DNA of 64,000 nucleotides, taken from JANLYC01 sp963815445. Its GTDB lineage: Bacteria; Actinomycetota; Actinomycetes; Propionibacteriales; Nocardioidaceae. Numbering within the stretch: the first letter of the stretch is position 1; each line of letters begins with the position of its first letter. The stretch is from positions 124,001 to 188,000 of the forward strand of contig CAWFGV010000005.1 in assembly GCA_963815445.1 (NCBI GenBank), written 5' to 3'. The notes under the pieces were generated by a model that saw only the letters and a program-made list of their open reading frames with translations, did no database searches and was not told the DNA's origin. Below are positions 51,464 through 61,497 of this stretch, piece after piece. The position numbers and the translations under genes are program-made.

Positions 51464-52238
51464 TCACGTGAACGGCGCTGACCTCAGGCGGGCCAGGTGA
51501 AGGGTGACGTCGGCCACCAGTGACACTTCCTCAGGGATGATCGTGAGGATCCGGTCGAGAACCTGCCTCCGAACCGGGTCGGGAAGTGCGAGATAAGCCG
51601 ACACCGTCGACAGGTGGCCGACGTACTCGCGAGCCGAGACCGTCATACGACGTTCAATGCTCGACTGACGCACATCCGTGAAGAGGTCGGATCGAGCCAG
51701 CTCGGTCCCCGGCCACTGCATCGGGCCGTCCGCCGGAGTCCCGTCAGGCGGTAGAACGTCGTCGATCTGCGAGGAACGGCGATCTGGCGGCACGGACTCC
51801 CTGCTCGACATCCTGGTCGGCCAGGTGCACCTGGCCACCGAAGGACGCGAAGATCCCTGTGCGCTTGAGCATCGCGGCCACACGCCGCCAACGGTGGTCT
51901 GGCTTGGTCCAGTGCAGAGAAGCTGCGGCGAAAACCAGGTCGTACGCGGTGGTGAGCGGCAGGTCTTCGAAGGTGACCTCGAGTGTCGTGGTCGTCGTAG
52001 GCACGTGCTTGCGCAGTTCTTTCAACATGGCTGGGTCTGGATCGGTGGCGGTGACTGTGATCCCGCGACCGGCGAACACCCGGGTGGCTTTGCCTGTGCC
52101 CGCACCGATCTCCAGCGCAGTGCGGACTGGTCGGCCCGCGTAGGCGAGTATCTGATCAACGAGCCCCTCGGGGTAGCCGGGTCGGAACCTTTCGTACGCA
52201 GATGCCACCGACCCAAAGCTCAGAGCGCGCTCAGTCAT
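51464..52238 (-). pseudogene. Class I SAM-dependent methyltransferase, frameshifted
   Basis: The first frame (from ATG 52238) has the SAM-binding motif LEIGAGTGKATRVFAGRG and the acidic motif TATDPDPAM, and stops early at 51744. The rest of the protein (PADGPMQWPGTELARSDLFT, then REYVGHLSTVSAYL) continues in another frame to 51464. One extra base around 51760-51770 explains the break: without it the frame reads SPFLADDDVLPPDG. Family members methylate small molecules; substrate unknown. Likely an assembly indel or a recent mutation. Confidence 0.78.
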
Positions 52239-52346
52239 GCTCGATGATCACATTGCGTCGACACCGGAGGCCAATGCCTTGAGTCTCGGCATCGATCGCC
52301 GAGCGGTCGCGGTGGCGCGATGCCGGGACGACCGCGAATTCCCCGG

Positions 52347-54497
52347 TCACCCGATCGGCGCTTTCTCCAGCTCGACTGCCAGCTCAACGGGAGCCGAGGG
52401 GACAGGCGACGCCTCGACGAACAAGGCGCGGGCAAGCCAGCCCGGTAGCCACCAGTTCCATGATCCGAACAAGCTCACCATGGCGGGCACCAGGAGGGCT
52501 CGGACCACAGTGGCGTCGATGAGGATCCCAACTCCCAATGCGGTTCCCAGGACCTTCACGTCGGTGCCAGGTGACGTGGCGAGCGCCGAGAAGGCGAAGA
52601 AGAGGATCAACGCCGCCGACGTGACGAGCCTGCCGGTGCGGCCGATCCCGGTTATGACCGCCATGTCGGTGTCTCCGGTGCGGTCGTACTCCTCGCGCAT
52701 CCGGGCCAGGATGAAGACCTCGTAGTCCATTGACAGGCCGAACAAGAAGGCGAAGATCACCACGGGGAGCCAGAAGTTGATGGCTCCGGTCGGCGCCACG
52801 TTGAAGAGCGCGCCGGACCCGTGGCCGAGCTGCCAGAAGAAGACGACCGTCCCGAACACCGCAGCCAGCGAGATCAGGTTGAGCAGGACGGCCTTGAGCG
52901 GCAGCAACACGGAGCGGAAGGTCCGAACGAGCAGGATGTAGGTGATGAGGCCGATCAGCAGCAGGACGTACGGGAACTTGTCGTAGACGGCGCTGAAGTA
53001 GTCCTCGATGGTCGGGCCGAGGCCGGTGATACCTACCGGGCCGTTGACTGTGCCGGCCACGGCCCCTCGAATGTCGTCGACGACGGCGGCGGAGTCACTG
53101 TCCAGGGTGGCGTTGGTCGGCAGCACGTCGATGACGGCTTGGTCGCCCTTGATGGTGCCGACGGCAGCCAACTGGACACCGTCGACCCGGCCGGCGGCCT
53201 CGGCTGCTGCGGTCGCGTCGCTGGCGGGGACAAGAACCTCCACGGGCGTGAGCACTCCAGGGCCGACCCCGTTATCCGTCAGGGAGTGCAAGGCGTCGTA
53301 CCGCGGGCCGTTGAGCGCCAACGAATCGAGGCTGGAGCCCGGTCCGATCTTCAGGCTGAGCACCGGGATGATGAGGAGGGCGAGGATGACCACGGCGCTG
53401 AGAGCGGCAACCGCCCGGTGTCGGACGATGAACCGCGCCCATGCCGACCAGCCGCGCGACGGTGTGCCCTCCCTACGGATGCGGGGGTAGTCCACCCGCG
53501 GCCCGATGCTCGACAGCATCGCCGGCAGCAGAGTCAGGACGACCGCGACGCTGGCCAGCGGTATCAACATGCCGGCCAGTCCCATGCTGCGCAGGGCCGG
53601 TACCGGTACGACGAGCAGCGCCAGCAGACTGATTGCGACGGTGACGCCCGACGCCATCACGGCGTGGCCGGCCGTCTTCATGGCGACGACGACGGCTTCC
53701 TCGTTGCTTCTTCCGTGAGCGCGCTCCTCCCGCCACCGTGAGACCAGAAGCAAGGAGTAGTCGATCGCCACACCGAGGCCGATGAGCGCGATGAGGAACT
53801 GCACGATGATGCTCACATCGGTGAATGTCGTCAGGCCCAGGACAAGCATGAACGTGGTGAGGATGGAAACGGCGGCGATGAGCAGGGGGAGCAGCGCGAG
53901 GAACGACGCGAACACGAAGAGCAGCACGAGAAGTGCACCTACCGCGCCGAGCAAGGTCTCCACCAGCACACTCGAGGTCTCCTGGTTGCCGCCCGCGGCG
54001 AGCAGCCCGTAGGACGTGAGACCACTTTGGAACCCCTGCGCACGCGCGCCTTGGCTGAGCGCTGGGTCGAGGGAGACCTCGATATAGGGGCCAAACTTTG
54101 TGGGGACGGGGGCTTGGATCAATGCGTACGTGGTCCGTCCGTCGTCGGTGACGAAGCCCTTGTCCCCGGTGCTTGCAAAGTCCACGACGCGCAGTTTCAC
54201 GTCTGGCACGGCGGCGGTAGCGGTCGCGAAGACCTTCGCGACCGTGTCCTTGTTCTGCTGGACAGTTTGGCCTTCGGGGACCGTGACGACCGCGATGTAG
54301 GTGTCGAAGGTGCTGACGCCGTAGGTGTCGATGAGGTGCTGCTCAGCGTTGTCGCCGCGCTGACCGGGCAGAGAGAAGTCAAGCGACCATCGGTCGCTCA
54401 GCGGACTGATCGAGAAGATGCCGCCCAGGAACAGCGCCACCCAGACGGCGCTGACGATACGGCGGTGACGCATGACTAGACGGGCAAGACGCTCCAT
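52347..54497 (-). CDS. MMPL/RND-family transporter
   Basis: A 716-residue membrane transporter with two repeats of a membrane helix, a large external loop and five helices. Each repeat has the MMPL motif: GVAIDYSLLLVSRWREE and GLSMDYEVFILARMREE, whose Asp-Tyr pair conducts protons in MmpL3-type proteins. It probably exports lipids or drugs. The ATG at 54497 lies just after a GGAGCT-type site. Same strand as the DHA2 pump, the membrane hydrolase and the LAL regulator, so these may form one functional group. Confidence 0.9.
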   Translation of the reverse strand: MERLARLVMRHRRIVSAVWVALFLGGIFSISPLSDRWSLDFSLPGQRGDNAEQHLIDTYGVSTFDTYIAVVTVPEGQTVQQNKDTVAKVFATATAAVPDVKLRVVDFASTGDKGFVTDDGRTTYALIQAPVPTKFGPYIEVSLDPALSQGARAQGFQSGLTSYGLLAAGGNQETSSVLVETLLGAVGALLVLLFVFASFLALLPLLIAAVSILTTFMLVLGLTTFTDVSIIVQFLIALIGLGVAIDYSLLLVSRWREERAHGRSNEEAVVVAMKTAGHAVMASGVTVAISLLALLVVPVPALRSMGLAGMLIPLASVAVVLTLLPAMLSSIGPRVDYPRIRREGTPSRGWSAWARFIVRHRAVAALSAVVILALLIIPVLSLKIGPGSSLDSLALNGPRYDALHSLTDNGVGPGVLTPVEVLVPASDATAAAEAAGRVDGVQLAAVGTIKGDQAVIDVLPTNATLDSDSAAVVDDIRGAVAGTVNGPVGITGLGPTIEDYFSAVYDKFPYVLLLIGLITYILLVRTFRSVLLPLKAVLLNLISLAAVFGTVVFFWQLGHGSGALFNVAPTGAINFWLPVVIFAFLFGLSMDYEVFILARMREEYDRTGDTDMAVITGIGRTGRLVTSAALILFFAFSALATSPGTDVKVLGTALGVGILIDATVVRALLVPAMVSLFGSWNWWLPGWLARALFVEASPVPSAPVELAVELEKAPIG

Positions 54498-54675
54498 GGT
54501 AGCTCCTGTTGCGGGGGCCTAGGTGTGGGCAGCAACAGCGTCCCTTGCTGTGCCGAGCTTGACGACAAACGTTGCTGTTTCCGGGAAGACCGATCCGGTT
54601 GAACCATGACCACAGCGCGACGTTCGCCCCGCCGCCACCGGTCGACGAGGGCGAGGCGCGTCGCTGGGGATGACG

Positions 54676-56157
54676 TCAGTGCATGTGCATGTGACCGCCA
54701 CCGCCTACCGCTTTGGTCTTGGACATCCGGACGAGCGTGTACGCCGCGAAGACGCCACCCAGAACTGCTGCGCCGACGAAGCCTCGGGAGAATCCCTCGG
54801 CTGCACCGGAGGAGGTGGTGAGACTGCCGGCGCTGCTGGCGACTGCGGAGAGGACGGCGACACCCATGGCCGCGCCGATCTCGTGTCCGGTCATGAGGAA
54901 GCCTGAGGCCACACCGGCGTGTGAGGGCGGGATCCCTGCCATGGAGGTGACTGAGACGGGCACGAAGACCATGCCGACGCCGAGTCCAAGTGCCAACAGC
55001 CCGGGGAGGATGTCACCGGCGTAGTGCGCGCCACCGGTGGCGGTGGACAGCAGCAGGGCCGCGGCGACGATGATGAGGAGGCCGGCGGTGGCGATGGTCC
55101 GTGGCGAGATGTGGCTCAGCAGGTGTCGGGCGGCCACGGTGCCTGCGGTGATGGCCAAGGCGAACGGCAGGAATGCCAGTCCGGTGCTCAGGGCAGAGAA
55201 CCCGAGGACGTTCTGCAAGAAGATCGAGGTCAGGAAGACGGCGCCGACCAGGATGCCGGTGACGCCGAGCATGACCGCGCTGCCTGAGACGAGGCTGCTG
55301 AGCTTCCAGACGTGTGGCGGGAACAGGGGCCGGGTGGCGCGTTGCTCGAGCTTCAGGAAAACTGTCAGGAGCACGACGGAGAGAGCGAACACCGTCACCG
55401 TGTGGATGGACCACCAGCCATGCGTCGCGGTGCCGCCGAGACCGTAGATGAAGCTCGCCAGTCCGCCGATTGCGGCGGCGGCTCCCGGGATGTCGAAGGC
55501 GCTGAGCGTCGGCCGGTCAAACGTGTCCTTGACGATGACCCAGTAGCCGATGACCAGCGCGACAAGGCCGATGGGTCCGTTGATCCAGAAGATGAACTGC
55601 CAGCTGGTCCAGGTTGTGACGGCACCACCGAGGAGGACTCCGGCGGCGACTCCGAGGCTGCCGACGGCTCCCCACATCGCCAGCGCTGCGCTGCGTTGGG
55701 CACCGGCGTAGGTGGTGGTGATGAGCGAGAGAGCGGAGGGAGTGAGGACTGCTGCGCTCAGGCCCTGGAGGGCCCTGAACGCAATGAGCTGGCCACCGCT
55801 GTCGGCGAAGCCGCTCAGCAGCGAGGCGACGGTGAACAGGGCAAGACCGGTCAGGAAGACGCGCCGCCTCGACAGCAGGTCCGAGATGCGCCCGCCCAGG
55901 AGCAGGCCACCGCCGGACATCATCAGGTACGCCGTCACCAGCCACTGCAGGTCGCCGCCTCGGAGGCTCAGCGATCGCCCGATCGAGGGAAGGGCCGTGT
56001 TGACCACCGAGATGTCGAGCACAACCAGGATCTGGGCGGCGAGGGCAACTCCGAGCAGGGCCCACGACTTCTTGGGGACCTCCTCGTCACCGTCGAGTCC
56101 GCGGGTGTGAGCAGTCTCGGTTGGGTCCGCGGCTTGGACTGGTGTGGTGGTGGACAT
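54676..56157 (-). CDS. DHA2-type MFS efflux transporter
   Basis: A 493-residue MFS protein with 14 predicted helices. Motif C-like glycine-rich segments (GSLGVAAGVLLGG) and the motif A-like loop GGRISDLLSRRRVFLTG are present. It should export drugs or metabolites by proton antiport. The tail ends GGGGHMHMH, a possible metal-binding sequence. AGGAGT precedes the ATG at 56157; the longer frame to 56514 has no support. It follows the membrane hydrolase gene with 74 bp between. Confidence 0.9.
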   Translation of the reverse strand: MSTTTPVQAADPTETAHTRGLDGDEEVPKKSWALLGVALAAQILVVLDISVVNTALPSIGRSLSLRGGDLQWLVTAYLMMSGGGLLLGGRISDLLSRRRVFLTGLALFTVASLLSGFADSGGQLIAFRALQGLSAAVLTPSALSLITTTYAGAQRSAALAMWGAVGSLGVAAGVLLGGAVTTWTSWQFIFWINGPIGLVALVIGYWVIVKDTFDRPTLSAFDIPGAAAAIGGLASFIYGLGGTATHGWWSIHTVTVFALSVVLLTVFLKLEQRATRPLFPPHVWKLSSLVSGSAVMLGVTGILVGAVFLTSIFLQNVLGFSALSTGLAFLPFALAITAGTVAARHLLSHISPRTIATAGLLIIVAAALLLSTATGGAHYAGDILPGLLALGLGVGMVFVPVSVTSMAGIPPSHAGVASGFLMTGHEIGAAMGVAVLSAVASSAGSLTTSSGAAEGFSRGFVGAAVLGGVFAAYTLVRMSKTKAVGGGGHMHMH

Positions 56158-56231
56158 AGCAACTCCTGTGTGGGTGTCGTCGGTGACTTGTTCTAGGATG
56201 TTTCCGGTCAGTGGCCGGGCCTGTTCGGTGG

Positions 56232-57608
56232 TCATCGGTCGCGGAGGTGGGAACTGGTCCGGACCGCGGTGACGACCTCGTCGATGGCGCGAACAGCTTG
56301 GGCCGAGCCGCGTTGGTCCTCGAGCAACCCCAGGTGGGTCGAGTCGACGACCCGGTGAACGCCGTTGCTGGAGAGTGCGGCGAGCAGGTCTTGAGCTGCG
56401 GACCAACCATCCGTCTTCTGCAGGCTTTCGGAGGCGGTCAGTACAGCGAGGGGCCGGCTGCCGAGCGTGGTCAGCGCTTGAGCCTGCGCGAACACAGCCG
56501 GGAGGAGCGACCACTCCGCACTGACGTTCCGGGCACCGTGCGCGTCAGCGGTCAGGGCTCTCACCTGGTCGGCCGCAGGTGCCGGAAGGTGGGACGGGGC
56601 CACCGCTGCGACGACTCGACCGAGCCCGAGCCTGCTGAGCGTAGGTGCCAGCGCCATCACGCGGTGCATGACGGCGTACTGCCCGGCGTAGCTCGAGACC
56701 TTGGTGAACTGTTCGGGGCTGGAGCTGTCCAGCAGCACCATTCCGGCAACCTGCTCGGGGTACTGAGAGGCGTAGGTCATGGCGTAGGTGCCGCCGATGG
56801 AGTGGCCGACCAGGAGATAGGGCCCGTGCTCTCCGGCCACGCTCAGCAGCCGGTGCAGGTCCTTGGCAACCGCCTGACCGTCCTGCGGGCTCGCGGCGTC
56901 CTGGCTCCAGCCCTGCCCGGCGCGGTCGTAGGCACACACGCGGGTGGTGTCGTCGACCCGGTCGATGATGCGGGCCCAGGAGACGGAGACCTCGCCGAGC
57001 CCGTTCGCGAGCACGACGGTGGGGCTGCCGTCACCGTGGCAGTCGAGGTAGAGCTGGTGGCCGCCGACGTTGTAGCTCTTGCCGGGGGCAGCGTAGGTGT
57101 GCCGGTCGCGGACCACGGCGATGTTCTCGTAGGTTGCGGCGACGGCGGCGAGTCCGAGTACCGCGACGGCAGGGGCGAGGAGCCAGCGACTTGCGCCGGA
57201 CAGGTGGCGACGTATCTGCACGGACATCCAGACCACGAGCACAAGCATCGGTGCTGGCCAGACCCAGCTGATGAGCGTCATCGAGGCGCTCTCAGGTGTG
57301 AGGATGAGAAGGCTGAGACCGCTGATGCCCAAGGCAATGGCTGGGGCGGCCGCCCAGCGTTGGGGACGGTTGGTAAGGCGGGTGGACAAGAGGCCCATCA
57401 GCGCCCAGCCCAGCCCGAAGGCGAGGAGCATCGAGCCGGTGATGGTGCTCTCTGGTGCGCCGGGGAAGACCACCAGTGCCAGCACCAACGCGGTTCCGAG
57501 GCCAATGGTCAGGGATGCAGCGATGATGCGCGCGATCGGCCCGCGCGGGGCCTGAGGGGCTGGGGCGATGCTCTGGCGGTAGTCAGTGGAGTGGACGTCG
57601 ACGCTCAC
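56232..57608 (-). CDS. Membrane-anchored alpha/beta hydrolase
   Basis: A 458-residue protein with about four N-terminal membrane helices (residues about 25-160) fused to an alpha/beta hydrolase. The nucleophile motif is GHSIGG, the likely histidine is in VDSTHLG near the C-terminus and the oxyanion loop LANGLGEV. The hydrolase domain should sit outside the membrane if the helix count is even. Four-helix fusion to a hydrolase is less common than soluble forms. It lies between the LAL regulator and the efflux pump. Substrate unknown. Confidence 0.82.
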   Translation of the reverse strand: MSVDVHSTDYRQSIAPAPQAPRGPIARIIAASLTIGLGTALVLALVVFPGAPESTITGSMLLAFGLGWALMGLLSTRLTNRPQRWAAAPAIALGISGLSLLILTPESASMTLISWVWPAPMLVLVVWMSVQIRRHLSGASRWLLAPAVAVLGLAAVAATYENIAVVRDRHTYAAPGKSYNVGGHQLYLDCHGDGSPTVVLANGLGEVSVSWARIIDRVDDTTRVCAYDRAGQGWSQDAASPQDGQAVAKDLHRLLSVAGEHGPYLLVGHSIGGTYAMTYASQYPEQVAGMVLLDSSSPEQFTKVSSYAGQYAVMHRVMALAPTLSRLGLGRVVAAVAPSHLPAPAADQVRALTADAHGARNVSAEWSLLPAVFAQAQALTTLGSRPLAVLTASESLQKTDGWSAAQDLLAALSSNGVHRVVDSTHLGLLEDQRGSAQAVRAIDEVVTAVRTSSHLRDR

Positions 57609-57709
57609 GGTGGTCTCGCTCTCGCAGTCGGGTGGTGCACTGCTGTTGAGCGTGGACCGGAACGCAGTTGCTCACCCCGGTCAGATGGCCAGGATGCGCC
57701 CAGCGGTGG

Positions 57710-60430
57710 TCAGTCGAGCTGGAGTTGGGCGAGCTCACCACGCGAGGTGATGCCGGCCTTGGCGAACACGTTGCGCAGGTGGAACGCCACCGTCCGTGGC
57801 GAGACCCAGCACTGGGCAGCGACCTCCTTGTTCGACAGGCCGGAACTCACGAGCTGGGCGATCTTGAGCTCCATGGGTGTCAGCGTCACCAGGGTCGAGG
57901 GGTTGCGTTTGCGGGCGGTCTCGCCAGACGCGCGCAGTTCTTGGGTCGCGCGGTTTGCGAGTGCGTCGGCGTGCAGGTCCTGGAAAGTGGCCAGTGCGTG
58001 GCGAAGGTGTTGCCGGGCGTCCACGCGACGCTGGGCGCGGCGGAGCCACTCCCCGTAGGCGAGATGGGTGCGTGCTTCGTCGAAGACTCGTCCGGAACGC
58101 GTGTGATGTGACAGCGACTGTTGGAACAACTTTTCTGCCTCGCCCGCGTCAGCGGTCATGGCGCGGCCGTAGGCCACGGTCGCCATGGCCCACGTGCGGC
58201 CGGTGGCGTCGGCGAAGTCAGCGAGCTCGTCAACCCAGCTACGGGCCAGTTCGGGTTCGCCGGCGCGGATGGCCGCGTCGATCCGGTCGCCCGCGGCCAT
58301 GCGGGCGAGTGCGGGCAGGCGCAGCCGCGCCAGGTGGTGGAGGGCGCCGAAGGCGCCTGCAGCACCCGCGTCGTGCGCTCCTTTCGCCCAGCGGGTGAGG
58401 TCGTGCACGGGATCCGTGAGAATGCCCAGCGGGTGGGCAGCCACAACATCCTCGAGGTCGCTCAGCAGGCTGTCGTAGTCGTCCCGCCCCTGGAGAGCGG
58501 CAAGCAACGTGAGCCAGGCAAGTGGAGGAGCAGTCAGCGAACGTGTACCGGTGTTGACGCTGTGGGCGAGCGCTTCCTCCGCGCAGCTGCGCACGGCTGC
58601 CCAGTCGCCCGCGACGAGGTGCCCGAAGCACAGCCGGTGCAGGACATAGACAACCACCATGACAGCTCCGTGCTCGCGTGCCCGTGAAAGTGCCAGGGAG
58701 TAGAAGTGCTGCTGCGCGACGTCGTCGCCGAGCTGCAGCGCGGCGTTGCCCAGATTTCCCAACACGTCCACGTCGTCCACCGCATCCCCAGTACGCAGCG
58801 CGATGTCCAACGCGTTGACGGCGTCTGACCATTCGGTTCTTGCGGCCAGCGTCATGGCGACGAGCATCTGCTGGAGGCACACCGTGCGCGGGGTGACGTC
58901 GTCCGAGGTCTTCGCCAGGATGTCGCCGCTGTTCAAGGTGGCGCCGCTGTCGGCGCCGTAGGTCCGCATCAAAGCGGCTGCGGCCGACATCTCTAGGGCG
59001 CGCAGTGGGTCGGTCTCGAGCGCCGCGTGTGCGGCTTGTACGAAGATCCGGTGGGCGTCGATCGCCGAACCGATGTTGACCTCGATCCGTCCTTGCAGCC
59101 GAGCGATGTCGCATCGCAGCAGCGGGTCGGATGCCGGACCAGTCGCAAGCGACAGGAGCTCGCGTGATTTGGTGGTCTGCCCGCATGCCCACGCGTTGCG
59201 AGCCGCGGCGAACGTCAGCTCGGCGCGTCGCGGAGCCTCCGTCGTCATCGTTATCGCGCGTTCGTAGGCCGCCAGGGCGGCCGCGAACCCGCCACGACGC
59301 TCGGCACGGGACCCCAAGCGCTCGAGCGCGTCCACGACGTCTGGGTCGGGACCAGCGGTGGCAGCGGCGCGATGCCACGTCTCGCGGTCCGGGTCTCCGT
59401 GGCCGGCAAGGGCGTCAGCGAGGGCCCGGTGCACCCGTCGTTTGTTTGCATCCGTGGCGCCCTGGTAGATGGCCGAACGGACCAACGGATGGCGCACCTG
59501 CACGGTGAGCTCGTCGGCGACGAGCAGGCCGGACGCCTGGGCTGCCTCCCATGCCTGCTCATCCGCGCCGAGGTCCGAAGCTGCTCTCGTGACGGCTGCG
59601 AGGTCGCCGGTGTCGTCTGCGGCCGCGACCAGCACCAGCAGCTGCACTTGCGCGGGCAACCGCCGGCTGCGGTCGAGGAACACCTGTTCGACACGGGCAG
59701 TGAGCTGGAGGTGAACCGGCAGCGGAGATGAGCCGGCCAGCTGGGCCGGGCTGAGCTCGGTCGGAAGCTCGAGGAGCGCGAGCGGGTTGCCGCCGGTTTC
59801 GGCAACGAGCCGTTCGGTGACCGCCTCTGGGGGCGTCTCGCCCACGCGCACCCGCAGTAAGGATCGAGCGGAGTCCGGATCGAGGCCTGTCAGCACCATC
59901 TCCGGTAGATCATCGGGCCGAAACCGTAGCCCTTCGCCGTCTCGGGTCGTGAAGACCATGACCACCCGGTCGGCCTCGATCCGGCGAGCACAGAAGAGGA
60001 GGGCATCGGCGGTGGCCGGATCGAGCCAATGTGCGTCGTCGACGACGCACAGCAGCAGACGATCCTCGGCGGCGGTGGTCAGCATGGACAGGGTCGCGAT
60101 CGCCACCAAGAACGGTTCGACCGACGGCCCGTCCTCTTCGCCGAATGCCACACGGAGGGCGCGGGCTTGTGGGGCAGGCAACTGCTCACGCAACCGCATC
60201 ACTGGCCGCAGCAACCGGTGAAGCGCGGCGAACCCCAGGGGCGCCTCGACCTCGAGGCCCTGGGTGCGCAATACCAGTGCCTCGTCGGCGCAGCCGATGA
60301 GGTCTACGAGAAGGGCCGTCTTGCCAACCCCCGGCTCACCTCGTACGACCACACTGCCGGCCGACCCGTGCCGGGCTCGTTCGAGGAGTTCGGCCAGGTA
60401 TGCCTGTTCACGCCCGCGGCCGACTAGCAC
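57710..60430 (-). CDS. LAL-type LuxR regulator with ATPase domain
   Basis: A 906-residue large ATP-binding regulator of the LuxR family. Walker A GEPGVGKTA lies at residues 31-39, Walker B in LLLCVVDDAHWLDP, helical TPR-like repeats fill the middle, and a C-terminal LuxR-type helix-turn-helix follows (LTPMELKIAQLVSSGLSNKE then VSPRTVAFHLRNVF). Such proteins sense an inducer through the ATPase/TPR part and activate adjacent operons. The hydrolase, DHA2 and MMPL genes run in the same direction downstream and are the probable targets. Confidence 0.9.
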   Translation of the reverse strand: MLVGRGREQAYLAELLERARHGSAGSVVVRGEPGVGKTALLVDLIGCADEALVLRTQGLEVEAPLGFAALHRLLRPVMRLREQLPAPQARALRVAFGEEDGPSVEPFLVAIATLSMLTTAAEDRLLLCVVDDAHWLDPATADALLFCARRIEADRVVMVFTTRDGEGLRFRPDDLPEMVLTGLDPDSARSLLRVRVGETPPEAVTERLVAETGGNPLALLELPTELSPAQLAGSSPLPVHLQLTARVEQVFLDRSRRLPAQVQLLVLVAAADDTGDLAAVTRAASDLGADEQAWEAAQASGLLVADELTVQVRHPLVRSAIYQGATDANKRRVHRALADALAGHGDPDRETWHRAAATAGPDPDVVDALERLGSRAERRGGFAAALAAYERAITMTTEAPRRAELTFAAARNAWACGQTTKSRELLSLATGPASDPLLRCDIARLQGRIEVNIGSAIDAHRIFVQAAHAALETDPLRALEMSAAAALMRTYGADSGATLNSGDILAKTSDDVTPRTVCLQQMLVAMTLAARTEWSDAVNALDIALRTGDAVDDVDVLGNLGNAALQLGDDVAQQHFYSLALSRAREHGAVMVVVYVLHRLCFGHLVAGDWAAVRSCAEEALAHSVNTGTRSLTAPPLAWLTLLAALQGRDDYDSLLSDLEDVVAAHPLGILTDPVHDLTRWAKGAHDAGAAGAFGALHHLARLRLPALARMAAGDRIDAAIRAGEPELARSWVDELADFADATGRTWAMATVAYGRAMTADAGEAEKLFQQSLSHHTRSGRVFDEARTHLAYGEWLRRAQRRVDARQHLRHALATFQDLHADALANRATQELRASGETARKRNPSTLVTLTPMELKIAQLVSSGLSNKEVAAQCWVSPRTVAFHLRNVFAKAGITSRGELAQLQLD

Positions 60431-60553
60431 GATGCGACCGTACTATGCCTTCTCGCTGACGCCGATCACCTGGACTGGGTGCGGTCGCAGCGCACCACGC
60501 GACCCGCTGCTGATCTGTCTAGAAGCCGACGGCAGCGACTGCGCCGATCGTCC

Positions 60554-61261
60554 TCATGACGGCATGTCCTCCGTCGCAGCGTCCGCGAATCGGCGCCAGG
60601 CGAAGTATCCCAGGCCGATGGCGGCGGCGGCCATGGGCAGGCTGGTGAGGGTTCCGGCCCAGCCGTTGCCGGAGACCACGAAGGTAGCCACGATGGCCAG
60701 CGAGGCGATGGGCAGCCAGGTCGGCACGGCGTGTGACCGGAACAGTCCGACGGCCTGGACGACGGTACCGACGAGCACGAGGATCGCGCCGGGAATGATC
60801 ACCGCGAACACGTGCGTCGAGTCGTGGTTGATCTGGCTGATCATCGTCGCGCTGACGTTGTGGTCGAGATCAGGGTCCGTCGGGAAGAAGTACGTGCTCG
60901 CCATTGCGGCAATCCCCGCGGCTTGCAGCCCGGAGCCCAGCCACATCAGGCAACCACCGATCGTTGCCCAGGTTGCCCCGCGACCCCGCACCAGGAGGAT
61001 CGTGGCGAGCGCCTGGGCAGGGACATTGAGCACCTGGAGGACGCTGAGAAACATCAGTAGTCCCCACCAGAGATTGCGGATCGGTGCGATGTCCGCGTAG
61101 AGGTACGTCTGCCCGTCGCCTGTGCCTTCCGGCCACAGCACACCCGCGGGAATGGCGGCGACAGCCGTGACCCCGAGTACGACAGCCAACAGTCCGACGC
61201 GTCTGCGCGTCACGACATCGCTGTGCACAGTGGAGCTGAACGTTCTCGCGGTGGTGGACAT
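60554..61261 (-). CDS. Multi-pass membrane protein, unknown
   Basis: A 235-residue protein with about six membrane helices (RVGLLAVVLGVTAVAAIPAG, LWWGLLMFLSVLQVLNV and others). AAAGGA lies 7-8 nt before the ATG at 61261; the ATG at 61267 is too close to it. No domain recognised. It lies 236 bp downstream of the NarL-type response regulator on the same strand, as a membrane protein also does beside the island's system, so a regulatory link is plausible. Confidence 0.65.
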   Translation of the reverse strand: MSTTARTFSSTVHSDVVTRRRVGLLAVVLGVTAVAAIPAGVLWPEGTGDGQTYLYADIAPIRNLWWGLLMFLSVLQVLNVPAQALATILLVRGRGATWATIGGCLMWLGSGLQAAGIAAMASTYFFPTDPDLDHNVSATMISQINHDSTHVFAVIIPGAILVLVGTVVQAVGLFRSHAVPTWLPIASLAIVATFVVSGNGWAGTLTSLPMAAAAIGLGYFAWRRFADAATEDMPS

Positions 61262-61497
61262 CAGCATGTCCTTTCGGGTTGGGCGAGCCTGGTTCCACCA
61301 GGAAAGCCTGCGGAAGGCGGTCGGCGCATCGTGGAGAGCACGGAGATCACTTCCTGCAACTGACAGGCACCGAGCTCAGCGGGCCAAGACGCCGCCGGGC
61401 TGACAGGGCTGGACGCTTCGACGACTCTTCTGACGGAGCTCGCGATCCGCCGAGTCGTGTTCGGTGCAACCACCCATGGCCGTTGTCCTGCGGTTCC

